Assembly: GCF_003672135.1 (NCBI RefSeq)
Contig: NC_039508.1
Location: forward strand, 16,503,945-16,567,944
Direction of reading: 5' to 3'
DNA length: 64,000 nucleotides
From: Ooceraea biroi
Lineage: Eukaryota; Arthropoda; Insecta; Hymenoptera; Formicidae
The notes under the pieces were generated by a model. That model saw only the letters and a program-made list of their open reading frames with translations. It ran no database searches and was not told the DNA's origin. Both the position numbers and the translations under genes were made by a program. Below, piece by piece: positions 26,401 through 38,788 of this stretch; positions within the stretch are counted from its first letter, which is position 1, and every line of letters begins with the position of its first letter.

Positions 26401-27628
26401 GTACGGGGTGACCAGCAAGTAATGACACGGAATTTATCCCCCGCCGTGATTGAGAAGAAATCGCACCGCCACGGAATTCTAAGGGTATTTTGCTCGATTC
26501 GCAGCTAAAGATTGTGTTGTTACTGTACGAACGCTCCACACTTTCGCATTTATGTTGTAGAATTCGTATCATATACTTGTAATTATTTGCAACTAATGCA
26601 ACTATTAATCCAGTTAATTCTATTTACGATAACAGAAAAATCATTATTCCACTCTTCTCGATACAAATATCGAGTCGTGATTAAATCGATTTCTCCGAAC
26701 GGATTTAGTGCAACTCTAAGACGCGAGCTGAACGCGTCTATCGAGAGTTATCACCAGATTAATTTTGAAAGAGGCAAAATTGCGGGATTTCACGACAATA
26801 TCATGTGATCATGTCGGATTTTGCGAGAGCTCCATCGGAATGGCTTGTAAACAAACGGGATATTGAGTTCGCGCTCTGAGGAATCGTGCTGATCGATCGT
26901 GAGGTCCTGATTGCCGTCTCTATGTGGCCTTGTGCAATTTGTATCGATTCACGCAAGCTAATTCTTCGAACAATACCAGATATATCCGATCGATCTGCTG
27001 CGGGGGACAAACAACATGCGTTTAATTCTCGGATGGCCTCCTTGTTGGCAAAAGCGAACGCTTTTCATTGCAGACGCGGATGAATGAGACTCAATATTTT
27101 CACTGGCATTCCTCAAGGCATTCACGTCGCTGAATTAGAGCAGAAGTACGTGGTTCATTTTGTCCGTGTTTGATCCATTGCGTCGGCGGTGGCATTAATA
27201 TATAATGTAGTAATTGCGCCCGAGAACGGTCGGTCGGTTGGTCGGAGAGTTGGAATCGATTGCGTGTGGCCCTTTGACGGGCGCGCGTGCGAATGTTGCT
27301 GGTGCACGCAACATTGCGCACAATTTGATGGTGTCGTTCGATCAACAGCACGACACATCACGTCGCACCTAGCGAGCCTGAATGCCGTTCCGTCGAACGC
27401 GATAATGACGCGCGTCATCCAGATCGACGATCAACCGGACGTTGCCGCTTCGTGATGGCTTGGACCTCTAGAAATGACAGAAATTGCTTCCTACGGGTAC
27501 CTACAAGAGGCTAATTCTTCACTTGCAAATGTGAATATCTCGATTATCATTGATATTTTCTCGAGACAATTTAGTTGGACGAGATGATTGTTCCGCTTTT
27601 TTGGAGCACTAATTGATACAAACCTGTG

Positions 27629-27657
27629 ATTATTACATCGTATTGTGATGTAATAAT
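27629..27657. repeat. Short perfect hairpin (11-bp arms, 7-nt loop)
   Basis: Seen: ATTATTACATC (27629-27639) and GATGTAATAAT (27647-27657). It is AT-rich, with no associated frame or known motif. Probably incidental. Confidence 0.7.
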
Positions 27658-28276
27658 ATATTACAGCCGCTCTATATTTATATCAATTACGGCATAAAAG
27701 TATGGTATTTCAGAAATACAGCTCGTACGTGTACAAGCGCACACCACAATGCTATCGACATTATTATCTCAATTTCAATATTAATTCCGAAAATCAATCA
27801 GTATATCCCTCGCGCAGATTATATCGAAATTAAAATTCGATTCCCATTAAACTCTAAATCGAACGCAACAAATTAAACATAGCGTGTAACCTCGGTGCAC
27901 GTACACCGAAAACGAGGAGATTACCCCCTATTACGCAAATTTAATTTATATACGGTTGTAGATTTTATCGGAGCAGAGATGATACTCGCGCTCGCCAACG
28001 CGAGCAACCTACGGGAGGAATCGGTAGGTGGGTGGACGAGCAGGTAGATTATGCGTTTATACGAACCTAGGTAGGCGCATACCGTGCCTCGGAGATATCT
28101 ACAGGGTGGTCGGCGCGATTCACAACCCGCGTTTCCGTACGTCCGACACGACCGGCACGCGTTGCATTGTGACAGGCAGGCATCGGGAGCGAGCTCGTTT
28201 GCGAATGCAGCGAGACGCGAAGTCGCTCGAACGAGAAGATAATTTATCTTCCGGGATACGTCCGCTTTCAGAGCGC

Positions 28277-28324
28277 ACTCTCTCCCTCTCCCTCTCCCTC
28301 TTACTCTTTCTTTTTCTCTCTCTG
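28277..28324. repeat. Polypyrimidine CT tract
   Basis: Seen: CCCTCT-type repeats merging into CTTT/CT. Minus-strand arginine/glutamate-rich frames through it are repeat translations. Confidence 0.85.
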
Positions 28325-28778
28325 TTTGGCGCGCGCGGATGCACCTGAAACTCGCATCCCGTGTCGACTCGGTGCGCATTCATCGAGCAGACGCGCAGAA
28401 CGCGCCCCGCACGTCGTTGCATCGGCGATGCATTCATCAACGCGCACATCAGCGAATCCATGTCGCCGGGCGATTAAGTCACGGGCCAAATCGCCGCGCG
28501 ATATTGAATACTTTCCTCGGCGCGAACACTCGTCACAATGCCCTCGGACGCAATACCCGATCGCGATAAACGTAGAATGCTCTCTCGCAATATTTAATAT
28601 TACAGTGTGCTCGTAATGCAGAAGCGCAGTGTGAAAAATTGATGGAATTTTTGTGACACGACACGTTTCCGCAGCGTCGAGCGTCCGCTGCCGACTGGTA
28701 CACGTGCGTCACCATCGTCACAAATATCCCGCTCTTGTACATGGAAATAGAAACACGAAGGAGGAAGTACTACAATGA

Positions 28779-28990
28779 TTAGTGCTTGCGAAAGTTCGTA
28801 AGGTCACAAAGAGATGGAGAACAACGAATTGGAAGCATTGCTCAACGAAAACTCGTCCCAAACATTAAAAGAGCCTGCAGGGCAGCTTGAAGTTAATGAA
28901 TCAACAGTATCCCGCTATTTGAAAGCAATGGGAAAGATCCAGAAGGAAGGGAGATGGCTTTAATATCATACGAACTTTTGCAAGCACCAA
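28779..28990 (+). mobile_element. Mariner-derived miniature element, copy A (212 bp)
   Basis: Seen: terminal inverted repeats of ~22 bp (shared core GCTTGC[G/A]AAAGTTCGTA) match at 20 of 22 positions. The right end is followed by TA (28991-28992), and the expected left TA is GA (28777-28778), so the duplication has probably decayed. The interior holds only the second helix-turn-helix part of a mariner transposase, joined directly to the right terminus. Known: internal deletion derivatives of Tc1/mariner elements of this kind are common in insects. A second copy of the same 212-bp length and same deletion lies inverted at 38,789-39,000. Confidence 0.85.
28814..28963 (+). CDS. Intact 49-residue transposase fragment (mariner helix-turn-helix)
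   Basis: Seen: ATG to TAA, 49 codons, fully inside mariner-derived copy A. Residues 5-13 (ELEALLNEN), 28-38 (NESTVSRYLKA) and 39-48 (MGKIQKEGRW) match the second DNA-binding helix-turn-helix and the following linker of mariner transposases. The DDD catalytic domain is absent. Known: this half of the paired-like domain contributes to recognition of the terminal repeats. Residue 21 is a proline where copy B has leucine, which would disturb the first helix. Inference: a deletion relic, with no evidence it is expressed. It could in principle make a DNA-binding-only peptide, but chance survival of a short frame is the default explanation. Confidence 0.6.
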   Translation: MENNELEALLNENSSQTLKEPAGQLEVNESTVSRYLKAMGKIQKEGRWL

Positions 28991-28992
28991 TA

Positions 28993-31900
28993 CTTAAAAC
29001 TGTCTCCATTGTGTCGGGAAGGCGCTCTTCTCCCAGGCCTTCGGTAGCGGAAGGGCGAATTAGGGACCGAGAAATACGAGATTTCACGTAGCGGGCGGAA
29101 AGCATCTCTGCTCGTATTTACAGTTATAGAAAGTACCACGATATTGAGTTAATCAGAGTTGTGTGCTCGCAATGGCGTGCGCGGAAGTGGCGAGATAATG
29201 TCGTTGAAAGTTTCGACGATGGCAAATCGGCAAACAAGATCATCGAGAGCTCGGCGAGCCGCGACGAGCCTGGATGGCTCGCGCCCAGCGGCGACGAAGT
29301 CAAACCGAGTGGCAAATTACAAAGTCCATTTTCAAGTTTCCCGCCTGGCGCGGCGTTCAGCTCGAAAATTCGATTTCCGTGACGGACGAAACTTCGGTGC
29401 GCCGATCGTCCCGAAGACTTTTTTCTCGCCCCTCGACGACCCGTCCGTTACCCGGCGCGACTCTCTCGCGCGAAATAGCTCTCAGTTCCATCGACCACGT
29501 CGAGACCCGGTTGCTCTTCCGGTTTCTGGACTGTGCCCGGCTTGATTTCCGTCCAACCGGTTAATGTCCGCCTCGGCGTCGTGGTCGTCTATCTAACTGG
29601 ATTTAAGCCGGTCTTCGATCAACGCGATAATTAGCAAAACGAGAACATCTTGAATCCATCGAGATTTGAATCTTTATTGCATTACGTATCTAGCTAGATT
29701 ATTAGTACATATTCACACCATGCACGCATCATGTGTTTATTGTATATGGTATACATATTTATAGTATTTATATTACTTAATGCATCGCGAGCAGTGTGGA
29801 GCACTTTTATTTTAATAGTAATAAAAAGATTCATTAGCGAAGCGCGCACGACATGTAGCCATATCCGTGCAATTAAATTATTACAACGGAACAATAAAAT
29901 GAAAAAGAGGAAAAAAAGGAAAATCGCGTTCGACGCGATATCGTCGTCGCGAAATCAATTTGCGCAGAAGCACAGGCCTTTTCGATAATGGCAATTATTC
30001 GCCGGCGATGGTACCGTAATTTAGCACGCGATATTGCGGCAATTTATCGCGATTAAACCGGCTGGCGTAATTTTTCAGCGGCAGCCGTGCGTTGCGCTCG
30101 GCCCTCGGACTTTCTCAGGGATCAAGACAGTTCTCTCGTAGCGAAGGTCAGCCGTGTTAATAGAAATAAGACGGGATTAATAAACGCCTTAATGAAACAT
30201 TCCTCCGGATAGCGAATTAATTGGGAACGGCGGTTCTCTCCGAGGCGTGAAAGTGACTCACGTAGCACGTGAGCCTTTCGACTTTCAGACCCTCGCCAAT
30301 TTTCTCCGATCAACGCTTATTAAGTCGCTTCCTTCCAAGTCGCTTCCTCACCCTCTTTTGCTCGCGTTCTGTTCGTTCGACAGACCGATACCGCATTTAC
30401 ATAAAACGCGGAGACGCAATGGCTACACGAGCACGATCTTACTACGCTGTTTTGTTGACGGTGAGTTAATTAATCTTTAATTGGCGTGGCGAGATCATTA
30501 ACGATGCAGAAGTCAGCGAATCTCGTGCATGCATATCTCAGCATGTGAATTTTATCGCATTTAATGTATTTATAATTACGCCGGCAATAAACGTACTTTG
30601 TGCGAGCATCTTACTGCATACTTAAAGAAACGAGAATTTTATGGCGACATATATTTTATTTCCTAACGACAATTTAGCTGTTTAAGTCCCCATTTAAGTA
30701 ATACTCAGCTACGCCGACCAACATCTCAACACTTATTCATTCAATGGAAACTTTCAACAGCTCAATCCCCGCACTCCGAAACAGTACACTGACTTCAAAT
30801 TGTTCAGAAATGTTGAGAAATTAGCTCTGGCGCACCCTGTACATCAACGCACCCGAGCTGACACACTCGATTAATGTCGATGGCCGCAACGCGCGCCGCA
30901 ACGAGGAATAAGAAAAATCCCGGGAGTCGGTGGGAGAGCGTTAAATTTACGCCGGTAGATTTAAGATCACCGGCGTGGCGCGACTATCTCGGCCCCCTTT
31001 CATCGCCTAGAGCCGGGGAATAAGGCTTAACGAGCGCGAGTAGCATCGTTTTCACACAGCCGCCCCGCATTCGTGCACGGATGCGCTCCGCGCATGAAAG
31101 CTGGTGCCCGTCATCATCGTCCGTGAGATATGGTCAGTATCCATCAGCGTAGAGTGGATGCGCGTAGAGTCCTGAATGGCTTTCTAATTACGTGGGGCCG
31201 CGCGTTGCGTCTGAAATATATCCGGCGGGGATTGCGTGTCAGATGACAAAGAAAGCACGTCGAACACGTCGCTCGCGCACGTTACGTTTACCAGCTCGCC
31301 AAGATAAACGAGTGGTGTGCTTTCGGGATTCACGTTCGGCCCTGATCGTCGATACCCCTGTGTTTAATCTCAGATTACCCGGATTGCTCGAGTTTCCGCG
31401 ACATGACACTCGTAACGTTGTGAAATGCAGTTGGACCAAAAGAGAGCGATACGTAATCGAGCGAAGAAATTATTTAACGTTTCAGATTGTTTTAATAGTA
31501 TCGTTTCGATGTTGGTCGTTATGATTTAGTTGCAATACCGTGTTACTATTTGAATAATTCGCTCTGCTGAAACGCTTTTAATTATAATAAAATTAAAATT
31601 GTTCAAACTAATTAGAGAGATGATCCTTTTGATACGTAAAAATATTAAACAGAGATTTAGAGAAAAAGTTGAAAATTTCATTGCCTTGTGATGCTCCTCG
31701 TCATATGTTACTTACGCTCTCAGCAGTTCGAAAACATTTTGAATGTATCAACCCTTCGTAGGGCATCAGCATATAACACACTCGAAACGCGTGACGCAAA
31801 ATCGCGATTCCATGATCTATAGATGCAGCTCGCGCGCGCCCGCGATGTCTCGCTTCGCCCTTAACTTATCTCGAATCCGAGAATCGAATAACATCAATCT

Positions 31901-34507
31901 CCTCTGCGGCTTCGGGCCCTTCCGCCTCTCGAAAGCCTCGTCGGCCTTGTACCTTGTCGTCGAGTCCCTTTGTCTCCTGTGATCGCGCGCGCGGAGCTGT
32001 AACGCCGAGGCGACGGTACGAGCAGGGGTGTGGGCTTTTGCGATTTATTGATTTAAGCCCTTCCACCTTTACCTTGCCCTCGCACATGCCACACCCCACC
32101 CCCGCTTTTCCCCGGCGTGGCACTTTTCTTCTCGCGACGCGCGACGCCGTCGTCTAATCCGAAAGACGCCGGAAAAGCAGGGCACCTTTTGTCTATTAAA
32201 TGCTTCTCAACTGAAGTACGGTGGTCACGTCGGAAGAAGGGCACAAAGGGCCTCTGGTTAAGATCATCTTGAGATACAAACGTCTTCGGTAATCCCGGAG
32301 GACTACCGGAGCCCTTCAGCTTCGAAGGACTCGCTGAAGAAGTCGTCGAGTGCTCGTTCGATATCGCTGACGAGAAACAGTGCCGCTTAATTGCGCGGAA
32401 AACATCGTGCTGACCTTTCGACTCGCTTCCCTTTATTAGAAAAGGGAGACCTATATCCGTTATACATCGCAATTTTTTACGATTAAAGGCGATGTCCATT
32501 GGTCCCAATATACGAACATCCGATATTATTGATTATCGATTCTCAATCTTTCGATATTTGAAACGTTTAGCAGCATACACTCGTTAAAATGGAATGGAAT
32601 ATTTGTTTCTTGTAACGAAATTTAAGTTTAAAGAACTTTTTGTATTATATAGATTTCAAATATGCAATAATATATAAATATAATATATAAATTCATTTTT
32701 TCTTTCTTCTATCTGAAGTATATTTTAGAACTTTTTTTAAATATAAAAAATAAATTAAAGGCGCACTCTTTAAAATCACACGTGAATTATTCTTAAATAC
32801 CTCCGTAGTTATTAATCCATCATCGAATAGAGATCCTACGAACAAAACATCACATATCAAGCGGGATTGTTTTGTGACCGACATACGCCGGAAATTGAAT
32901 CGATTTGCGGAGTATAAGGACGAGCGTGCGCGGACGCCCTTCGACTAATTGGACTCTCTTCCACCCTCATCGACGCGCGTCAAACGATAATTAATAACCG
33001 CATGCTCATTGGCGTGGACGGTAAACAAACAGCAGTGACGAGCATCGAGAGATCGGCGAACATTGAGAGCTTGTGCCCTTTGCACACAGTAAACACGTCG
33101 CTCTTGCGATTCCACACTATGTTTATGCCATTTTATGTATGCATGTTCTACAAACTATTTACAAAATGTTCTCAATTCTATTAACATATTACGCGTATTT
33201 CTTTAATAAAATATTCAGCAGAAATATTACTATTCTTCGAATCTTACCCGACTGTCAACGCAATCAGCCGAAGTAGCTGAGCACTTAAAGGGCAAATTTG
33301 TCCGTTGTTCCATCGAAAAAATTGTATGCGATTATGTCGTCATCCCAGTCTTTAGTAATTTCTTCCGAGCTGTCGCCGCCATTCTCCACCGGCTAATAGA
33401 TCAAAAAGCGAGTTGACGTCGCGTCGTAACGCATTCCGGGCGCGCATCGTGTCACGACGTCACGTCCCAAGGGCGGCAGCTTGGAAGGAAGGAAGTACGT
33501 CAGCGTGTCCCTTCACGGCGATTCGCGAGCATCGTAGCCGCCAAGGGTCCCTCCAGCTTCCCTTCACTCTTCAGAGTGGCCTTTTACGAACTGGTGCCCC
33601 AGAAAAGTGGCACGCGGCCGGACTAATGACCTAAAGGGAGAGCCGGCCGAGCCACACTGGCTGCTCTGGCCCTTCGCATAGGAAAGGCGTCGAGATGGAG
33701 GGATGGTGAGAGAGGAAAGTGAAAAAGAGGGATTCGCCTTTCCGCGTACTAAAACATTCATTACTCGCCCTCGGTGCTCTCGGCTCTCTCTTCGTCCTCC
33801 TCGCCGTTTCCTCTTCGACACGGAGAGCTCTTTCCCTCTTTGTACTCATTTCCTTCTCTATCTTCTTATCCTCCAGCACCTTCTCCTCCTTCTTTTAGAA
33901 TAGTGTAGCTTTTTGTCGCCTGCTCGTGCTCGTCTCTTCTCTTTCCCTCTCCCTGTTTCTCTTTTGTTGGTCTTATTCCTCTTCATCTCGCTTCTTTGCG
34001 ATGTGTTCCCTCGTAAGCTGGTTCATTCTTCCTCTCTCGCTTGCTTGCTTGCTTTCTCTTCCTCTCTTTTCCTCTCCTTCTCCCATCCCGTCTTACTGTC
34101 TCTTTATTCTTCTTGCCGGTTAATCAAACCGGTAGATCTACCTTCCCATCTCTCCCCCTCCGTCATCGAGATCTATGAACCGGCGTGATCGCGCTCATCG
34201 CTCGAGAGTATACTTCGGAGTTCGTGAAGTTTCGCTCTCGAGATCAAAGACCCGGTTTTGAGAAGGTCGGACTTTTAGCTATGTTTTAGGTCGCGCAAAG
34301 TTCGAAAGTGAAATTTGTGTATTCTATCTGCACGAGAAATTCAAGATGAAAATTAAGAAACAAAACAAGACATGCACTAAAATTCTTATCGGCTTAACAC
34401 GAAAAAAAGATATCTTGGAACTTGTTTTCATGCAGAACTTGATGTCATTTTGATAGGTTCTGTTACCTTCTTAAATTTTCATTCTTTATACCTTTCACAT
34501 GCAAGAA
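28993..34507. other. Gene-free stretch between mariner copy A and the 34.5-kb repeat
   Basis: CpG-rich at 29160-29600 and 30840-31200. A minus-strand frame at 32053-32499 (148 codons from its ATG) has mixed composition but no known motif or splice context. Confidence 0.5.
33770..34160. repeat. Pyrimidine-rich low-complexity block
   Basis: Seen: ~390 bp strongly biased to C and T on the plus strand, with CTTCCTC/TCTCC words. Serine/leucine-rich plus frames across it are compositional. The TTCTTTTAG at 33890-33898 resembles an acceptor, but no credible exon follows. Confidence 0.65.
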
Positions 34508-34547
34508 ATTTGTATCCTTCGACTTTTATTTGTATCCTTGAATTTTT
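34508..34547. repeat. 20-bp tandem duplication
   Basis: Seen: two adjacent units beginning ATTTGTATCCTT at 34508 and 34528, diverged in their second halves. Probable slippage in AT-rich DNA. Confidence 0.75.
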
Positions 34548-34689
34548 ACTATTTTAATATTCTAAAATATTGAACCATCTTCCTATAATCTTGTAAATTC
34601 TAAATTACGGATCAACTCAACCGGAATTTTCGACCGCGCGGTCGTAAGCTCCTTTTAATCCTCAGCTCGTCTTGTATTTCTTGCACATT

Positions 34690-35060
34690 CGATTTGTTCC
34701 TGCGAGCGCGACAAAAAGTCATCGCCTTTAATTAGGACGCGCATGGATAAAAAAGTGTTTATATGCCGAGGCGCGACGCTTTAGGGCTTAAGGGTGGCAA
34801 AGTACTTACGGCCAGTGACGAAAAGGGGCGATACGAAGGCCCCGTTTGGGCGTTAATTTCCTTTCGACCGTTGCTTTAGTGGCAATTAAACTGGATCGTT
34901 ACCGCGTTTATAGACACTGAGTGGTGCTGCCTAATAATACGCATCGTGCTCGCCTCGGGTCCTTTGAATGGCATGGTCCTCGCCAGGATAATTAGAGATA
35001 AACCAAATTTATTCCCCGCGACCTAATTATTCGTGGCTAGCTTAATTAATAGCCCGATGC
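34690..35060. promoter_or_regulatory. Candidate enhancer rich in homeodomain motifs
   Basis: Seen: TAATTA occurs at 34729, 34989 and 35024 and TTAATTAA at 35042, with CAATTAAA at 34883 and a TCF-like CCTTTGA at 34961. The segment mixes these AT cores with CpG-rich blocks and has low repeat content. Known: TAATTA is the core site of many homeodomain proteins. Inference: a cis-regulatory module inside a long intron. Motif density alone is weak evidence, and conservation would decide it. Confidence 0.3.
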
Positions 35061-37830
35061 GAATCATGCTCGGATTGTCGAGCCTAGTCGATCATGGGTG
35101 TACAACATCCTCATGCAATAGGTATCGCAAATTTTGGTCGATAATCGATGAACATTCTTTTTAAATTTTTATACATGCAGCTACGCAATAAGTTATATAT
35201 TTCTTCAGAAATTTTATTTCGATATCTCAAAATTGAAGAACAGGAGAAAATATTTTGTTTTATTAATAAAATCTTCGTCTGTTCATATTATTTTCATATT
35301 GAGCAACATTTAAGAAGCAATAGTTGGTGTTATATACAGTTTTACCATTCGTCGCTGAACTTTGGCGTTATCCTCCTTTTCATCATGCATGTTTTAAGCG
35401 TCTCGCTAAATGTGATGCAACTATGCGAACGCTATGCACATACTTTGTGCTTAGCAAATAACTCTATCAGTAAATAGAAGTAAAGAAAAATCCGCTAGAG
35501 AGACACGAATCGCTCCGATTCGTTCGGAAGCATTTGCTTTCAAAATACAGTACCTTAAAATAAAGTGCAGCGTACGCTGTTTCATCATGCGATAGCGAAG
35601 CGAATTAAACTAGAACAATCATGACTCGCCGACGATTCGATTCGGGGCTCGTACAAATGTTATTTATTCGAATCTCATCAGAGCTGCAGGTGGAAGAATT
35701 CGCGATAGACGCAATTAGCGGCCAGGTGGGCGTTTGTTTCACTGGATGTTGTACGTGTCATGGCTCAAAGCCGTCGTTTAAATTACGATGGTGGACACAC
35801 GGTCGGCACACGAAAGTAATAACAGTCCAACCGTGGGTAACGAGCGTAGAGTCGTGTGTTTCACGCAAATAACGCAGCACGTTAAAACACGCGGAATTTA
35901 ACACTTGAAACCTGCAATGGCGCCCTGTTACAATGCCGCGGTATATGATATGTGTATCGGTAACGATAAAGGTAATGTGTCATTTAATATACGTTATCTA
36001 ATGCGGTAAAATATAAAAAAATAATTTTTCAAACAGGTCCTCCCTACTGACTTGATTATTATAGCGATTTATGTAGCGATTTATTCTTATTCTGATTTAT
36101 TTAATGCTGAAATAACTATCGTTCTTTTATTTTATTTTAAATTTATATTATATGTGTCACTATTAATAAAGGATAAAACAAAAGAGATCTGTTCATCCTT
36201 CCGCGAGTAAAATTATGGCATTGGAGTAACTAAGTTTGAAACTATACCTCTGCACTCTCATCGTCAATGTATTATCTAGTTAATTTTTAATCTCTTCTTG
36301 TTCACATTACGTTGCCATGATTCACTGGATTATAATCGCCGTATATTAAATATTATATAATATGATCAAGCTAATTAATCAGTTTCTGACAATGTCATTA
36401 TGAGCGACCTGATTTTCGCCTTAATTTAATATACCATAATTTAATTAATGTACTCTATATATATTTAGTATTATGCTGTTAAATAATAAATATACTCTTT
36501 GGCAAAATTGATCTCGAGCATGCAGAATTATATATATAACTCTTATGTGTCATACATCCTGTGCGTGATTCAAAATGCGATCTCTATAGTTACGCATTCT
36601 ACGAACAAAGTGAGTTAATTTCCCATTGCAAGTGTAGACACGCCTCGACGCACCACCAACCAGATTCGGAATGTGACATTGCAAGTCCCGCAATCGAAAT
36701 CGAAATTCAGCGAAAATATCGTTACCCCTCGCGCCCACTTTGTGACCCTCTTTATCCCGACCGTGATAGGCGCTCTTCCTCGCTCCGACAGTACATCCGG
36801 TCTTATTCCGTGTCCACGGACATCTAATCGGAAAGGAATACGATGAGCTCCCGAAAATGGATTCGTATTCTTTTTTTTTCTCCACCCTCGCAAGAACCAA
36901 AGTGCCAAAGATCGAGAATGGTATGCTTATCTAGCGGCAAGGAAGCGAACAGGGGAGGAGAGGGGGCCAATCACACCAGAACACACACAACGGATTCGGA
37001 AACGAAGCAATTTCTCTTCCAGCCACGTTGCGCATTTTTACTCCTCCCTGACTTCCAGCCGGCCTCGTCCTTCCCCGAACTTGCCACCCCTGTTCACCAG
37101 CAATCGATGTGCACGCTGGAATTTCTCTGGTCGCGAGCGAGGAAAGGGAATTTTCCTCAAGATAACGACCAAAGCCCTTCGAGAGGAGCACCCTTCAAGG
37201 AGAAGAACAAGATGGGGAAGAGAGAGAAGAAGCAAAGATAAAAAAGGAAGAGAACAAGAGAAAGAATGAGAAAGAGGGAGAGGTGAGCGGAGAAACCGGC
37301 CAACCAGCAAGAAAGCGAAACGCTCGCCATTAGCGCCTCCGTCCACGGCGTACAAAGGAGAGGAGAAATGTGCAACGCGGCGGCAGCCATCGTATCGCGC
37401 CGAAGGGCGCACGCGAGAATGCGTGAAACGCATCGGGTCGAGGCACGATGATCCCCAGATGCCTTTGTATGGGCCGAGCACGCCACGCGGGACGTATCTT
37501 GATTTAAGACCGGGGTGTGTTTAGCGGCGGATGTGATCGCGATTGTGAACACCGAGCGTATGTGCGGAAACGCGGCTGGAAGGAACTCGCACAAGAAAGT
37601 GCGAGCTACCTGGTGCGCGGTAATGCTGATTTCAGTAAAATCTCGCGTACAGAGAGATTTTGTTTAGTGAAACTGTAGAGGAATACGTAATACAAAGCAC
37701 TGTTAATGTGCTGTGCGGACGCTTTTCTCTGCCATCATAATGAAATTGCGTAATGTTTCTAAAATGGAAGAACTTTCGTTCATTCCTTTAAACGTTAATC
37801 GCGAATATTCATGTTAAATCTTAATAATAA
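35061..37830. other. Gene-free stretch
   Basis: AT-rich at 35890-36560, then GC- and purine-rich. Frames up to 147 codons on the minus strand come from the purine tract. No gene recognised. Confidence 0.55.
37196..37291. repeat. Long polypurine tract
   Basis: Seen: ~95 bp almost entirely A and G with irregular GAAG/GAGA units. The complementary pyrimidine strand accounts for the leucine/serine-rich minus-strand frames here. Confidence 0.8.
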
Positions 37831-37853
37831 TCGATAGTATCGATATATCGATA
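37831..37853. promoter_or_regulatory. Tandem DRE motif (TATCGATA x2) with third CGATA
   Basis: Seen: 37838-37853 is exactly TATCGATA twice in tandem, a 16-bp palindrome, preceded by another CGATA at 37832. Known: TATCGATA is the DNA-replication-related element bound by DREF, and clustered CGATA is bound by the boundary protein BEAF-32 in Drosophila. BEAF is not known outside flies, so only the DREF reading carries over. Inference: a housekeeping-type promoter or boundary site in an otherwise gene-free stretch. Confidence 0.4.
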
Positions 37854-38788
37854 AATTTAACTGTTCCGATCTCCCTTTCTGTCGCCTCTCGATCTTAACC
37901 GTTTCCAGCAGCAGTCCAGTTACATGAGCACATATCTTGATTACATCTATTCTCAACATTTGTCACACGACAATTTATTTCACTGGCGCCAGTCTCACGA
38001 AGAGATGCAATCAAGTACGATCATCGTGGACAGGCGAAGAGAGGATTCCGCGGATAAAGACGCTACGGTGGTTCGGGATCCAGCAGCATCGTAGTGATCT
38101 CTAGCCGTAACCGTGGGAGACGTTCGTCTCTGTTACGACTTATCATAGCTTATGTCATGGACGGTGCAAAAAGGTGCGAGCGAGACTTGGATCCTTTCGA
38201 GGTTTCCTCAAAAAAGAGGAAAAGAGAGATTTCATCTATGAAAACCGCTTTCATTTATAATACAGCTCATCGTCACAGCGAGATCTACGTGCTGCATCAA
38301 AATTAATGTAAACTTAAGGGGTACTAAAACTAAACTGAGTAAAAATACAAAGTACACATAACATGAGTGATCCAGCCATGGTAAATACAAACACCATAAA
38401 TTTAACTTTAAAAAGCTTAGCTGCGCCAGTGTGCGAGCATGTACGCTTACTTAGATACGCCTCTTAATTAGCAGCGACTCATCGCAACGGTAGGCAGCTC
38501 CGATAACTTACACGAGGCGCGGGAAAGCCGACGTCAGATGTGGACGCGGAACGCTGGTCTTTACAGACGACAGTAGGGTCTCGTATGAGTGTCATAATCG
38601 TGTAACGTACGTTATCCGTTCTCACATCGCACCTGTCGGGCGAACTAAGATACCTACGGACGAGCGATTCACCGTCCATTAGGAAACGCAACGTACTTGC
38701 CGCTTGAAATTTCCTTCCCAACATTCCTTCCCGTTAATTAAGATCGTTTTACGTTACATTTTGTAATAATAAGTTAATGTGCTTAAAT
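37854..38788. other. Gene-free stretch
   Basis: No recognised gene or repeat between the DRE cluster and mariner copy B. Confidence 0.55.

Larger units (their letters stand above)
20743..28778. other. Gene-free stretch
   Basis: It holds the longest plus-strand frame (22751-23368, 205 codons), whose composition shifts from AT-rich to GC-rich and shows no domain; a frame this long is plausible by chance. CT-rich DNA spans 25800-26240. Small hairpins and half-sites are listed separately. Confidence 0.5.

Noticed and set aside
26237..26422. Plus-strand frame ending in a hydrophobic RWLLVLIVSLLYG segment
   Set aside because: Resembles a signal peptide core, but there is no ATG in the frame and no convincing acceptor.
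32053..32499. 148-codon minus-strand frame from ATG
   Set aside because: Mixed composition but no motif, homology or splice signals visible; left uncalled.
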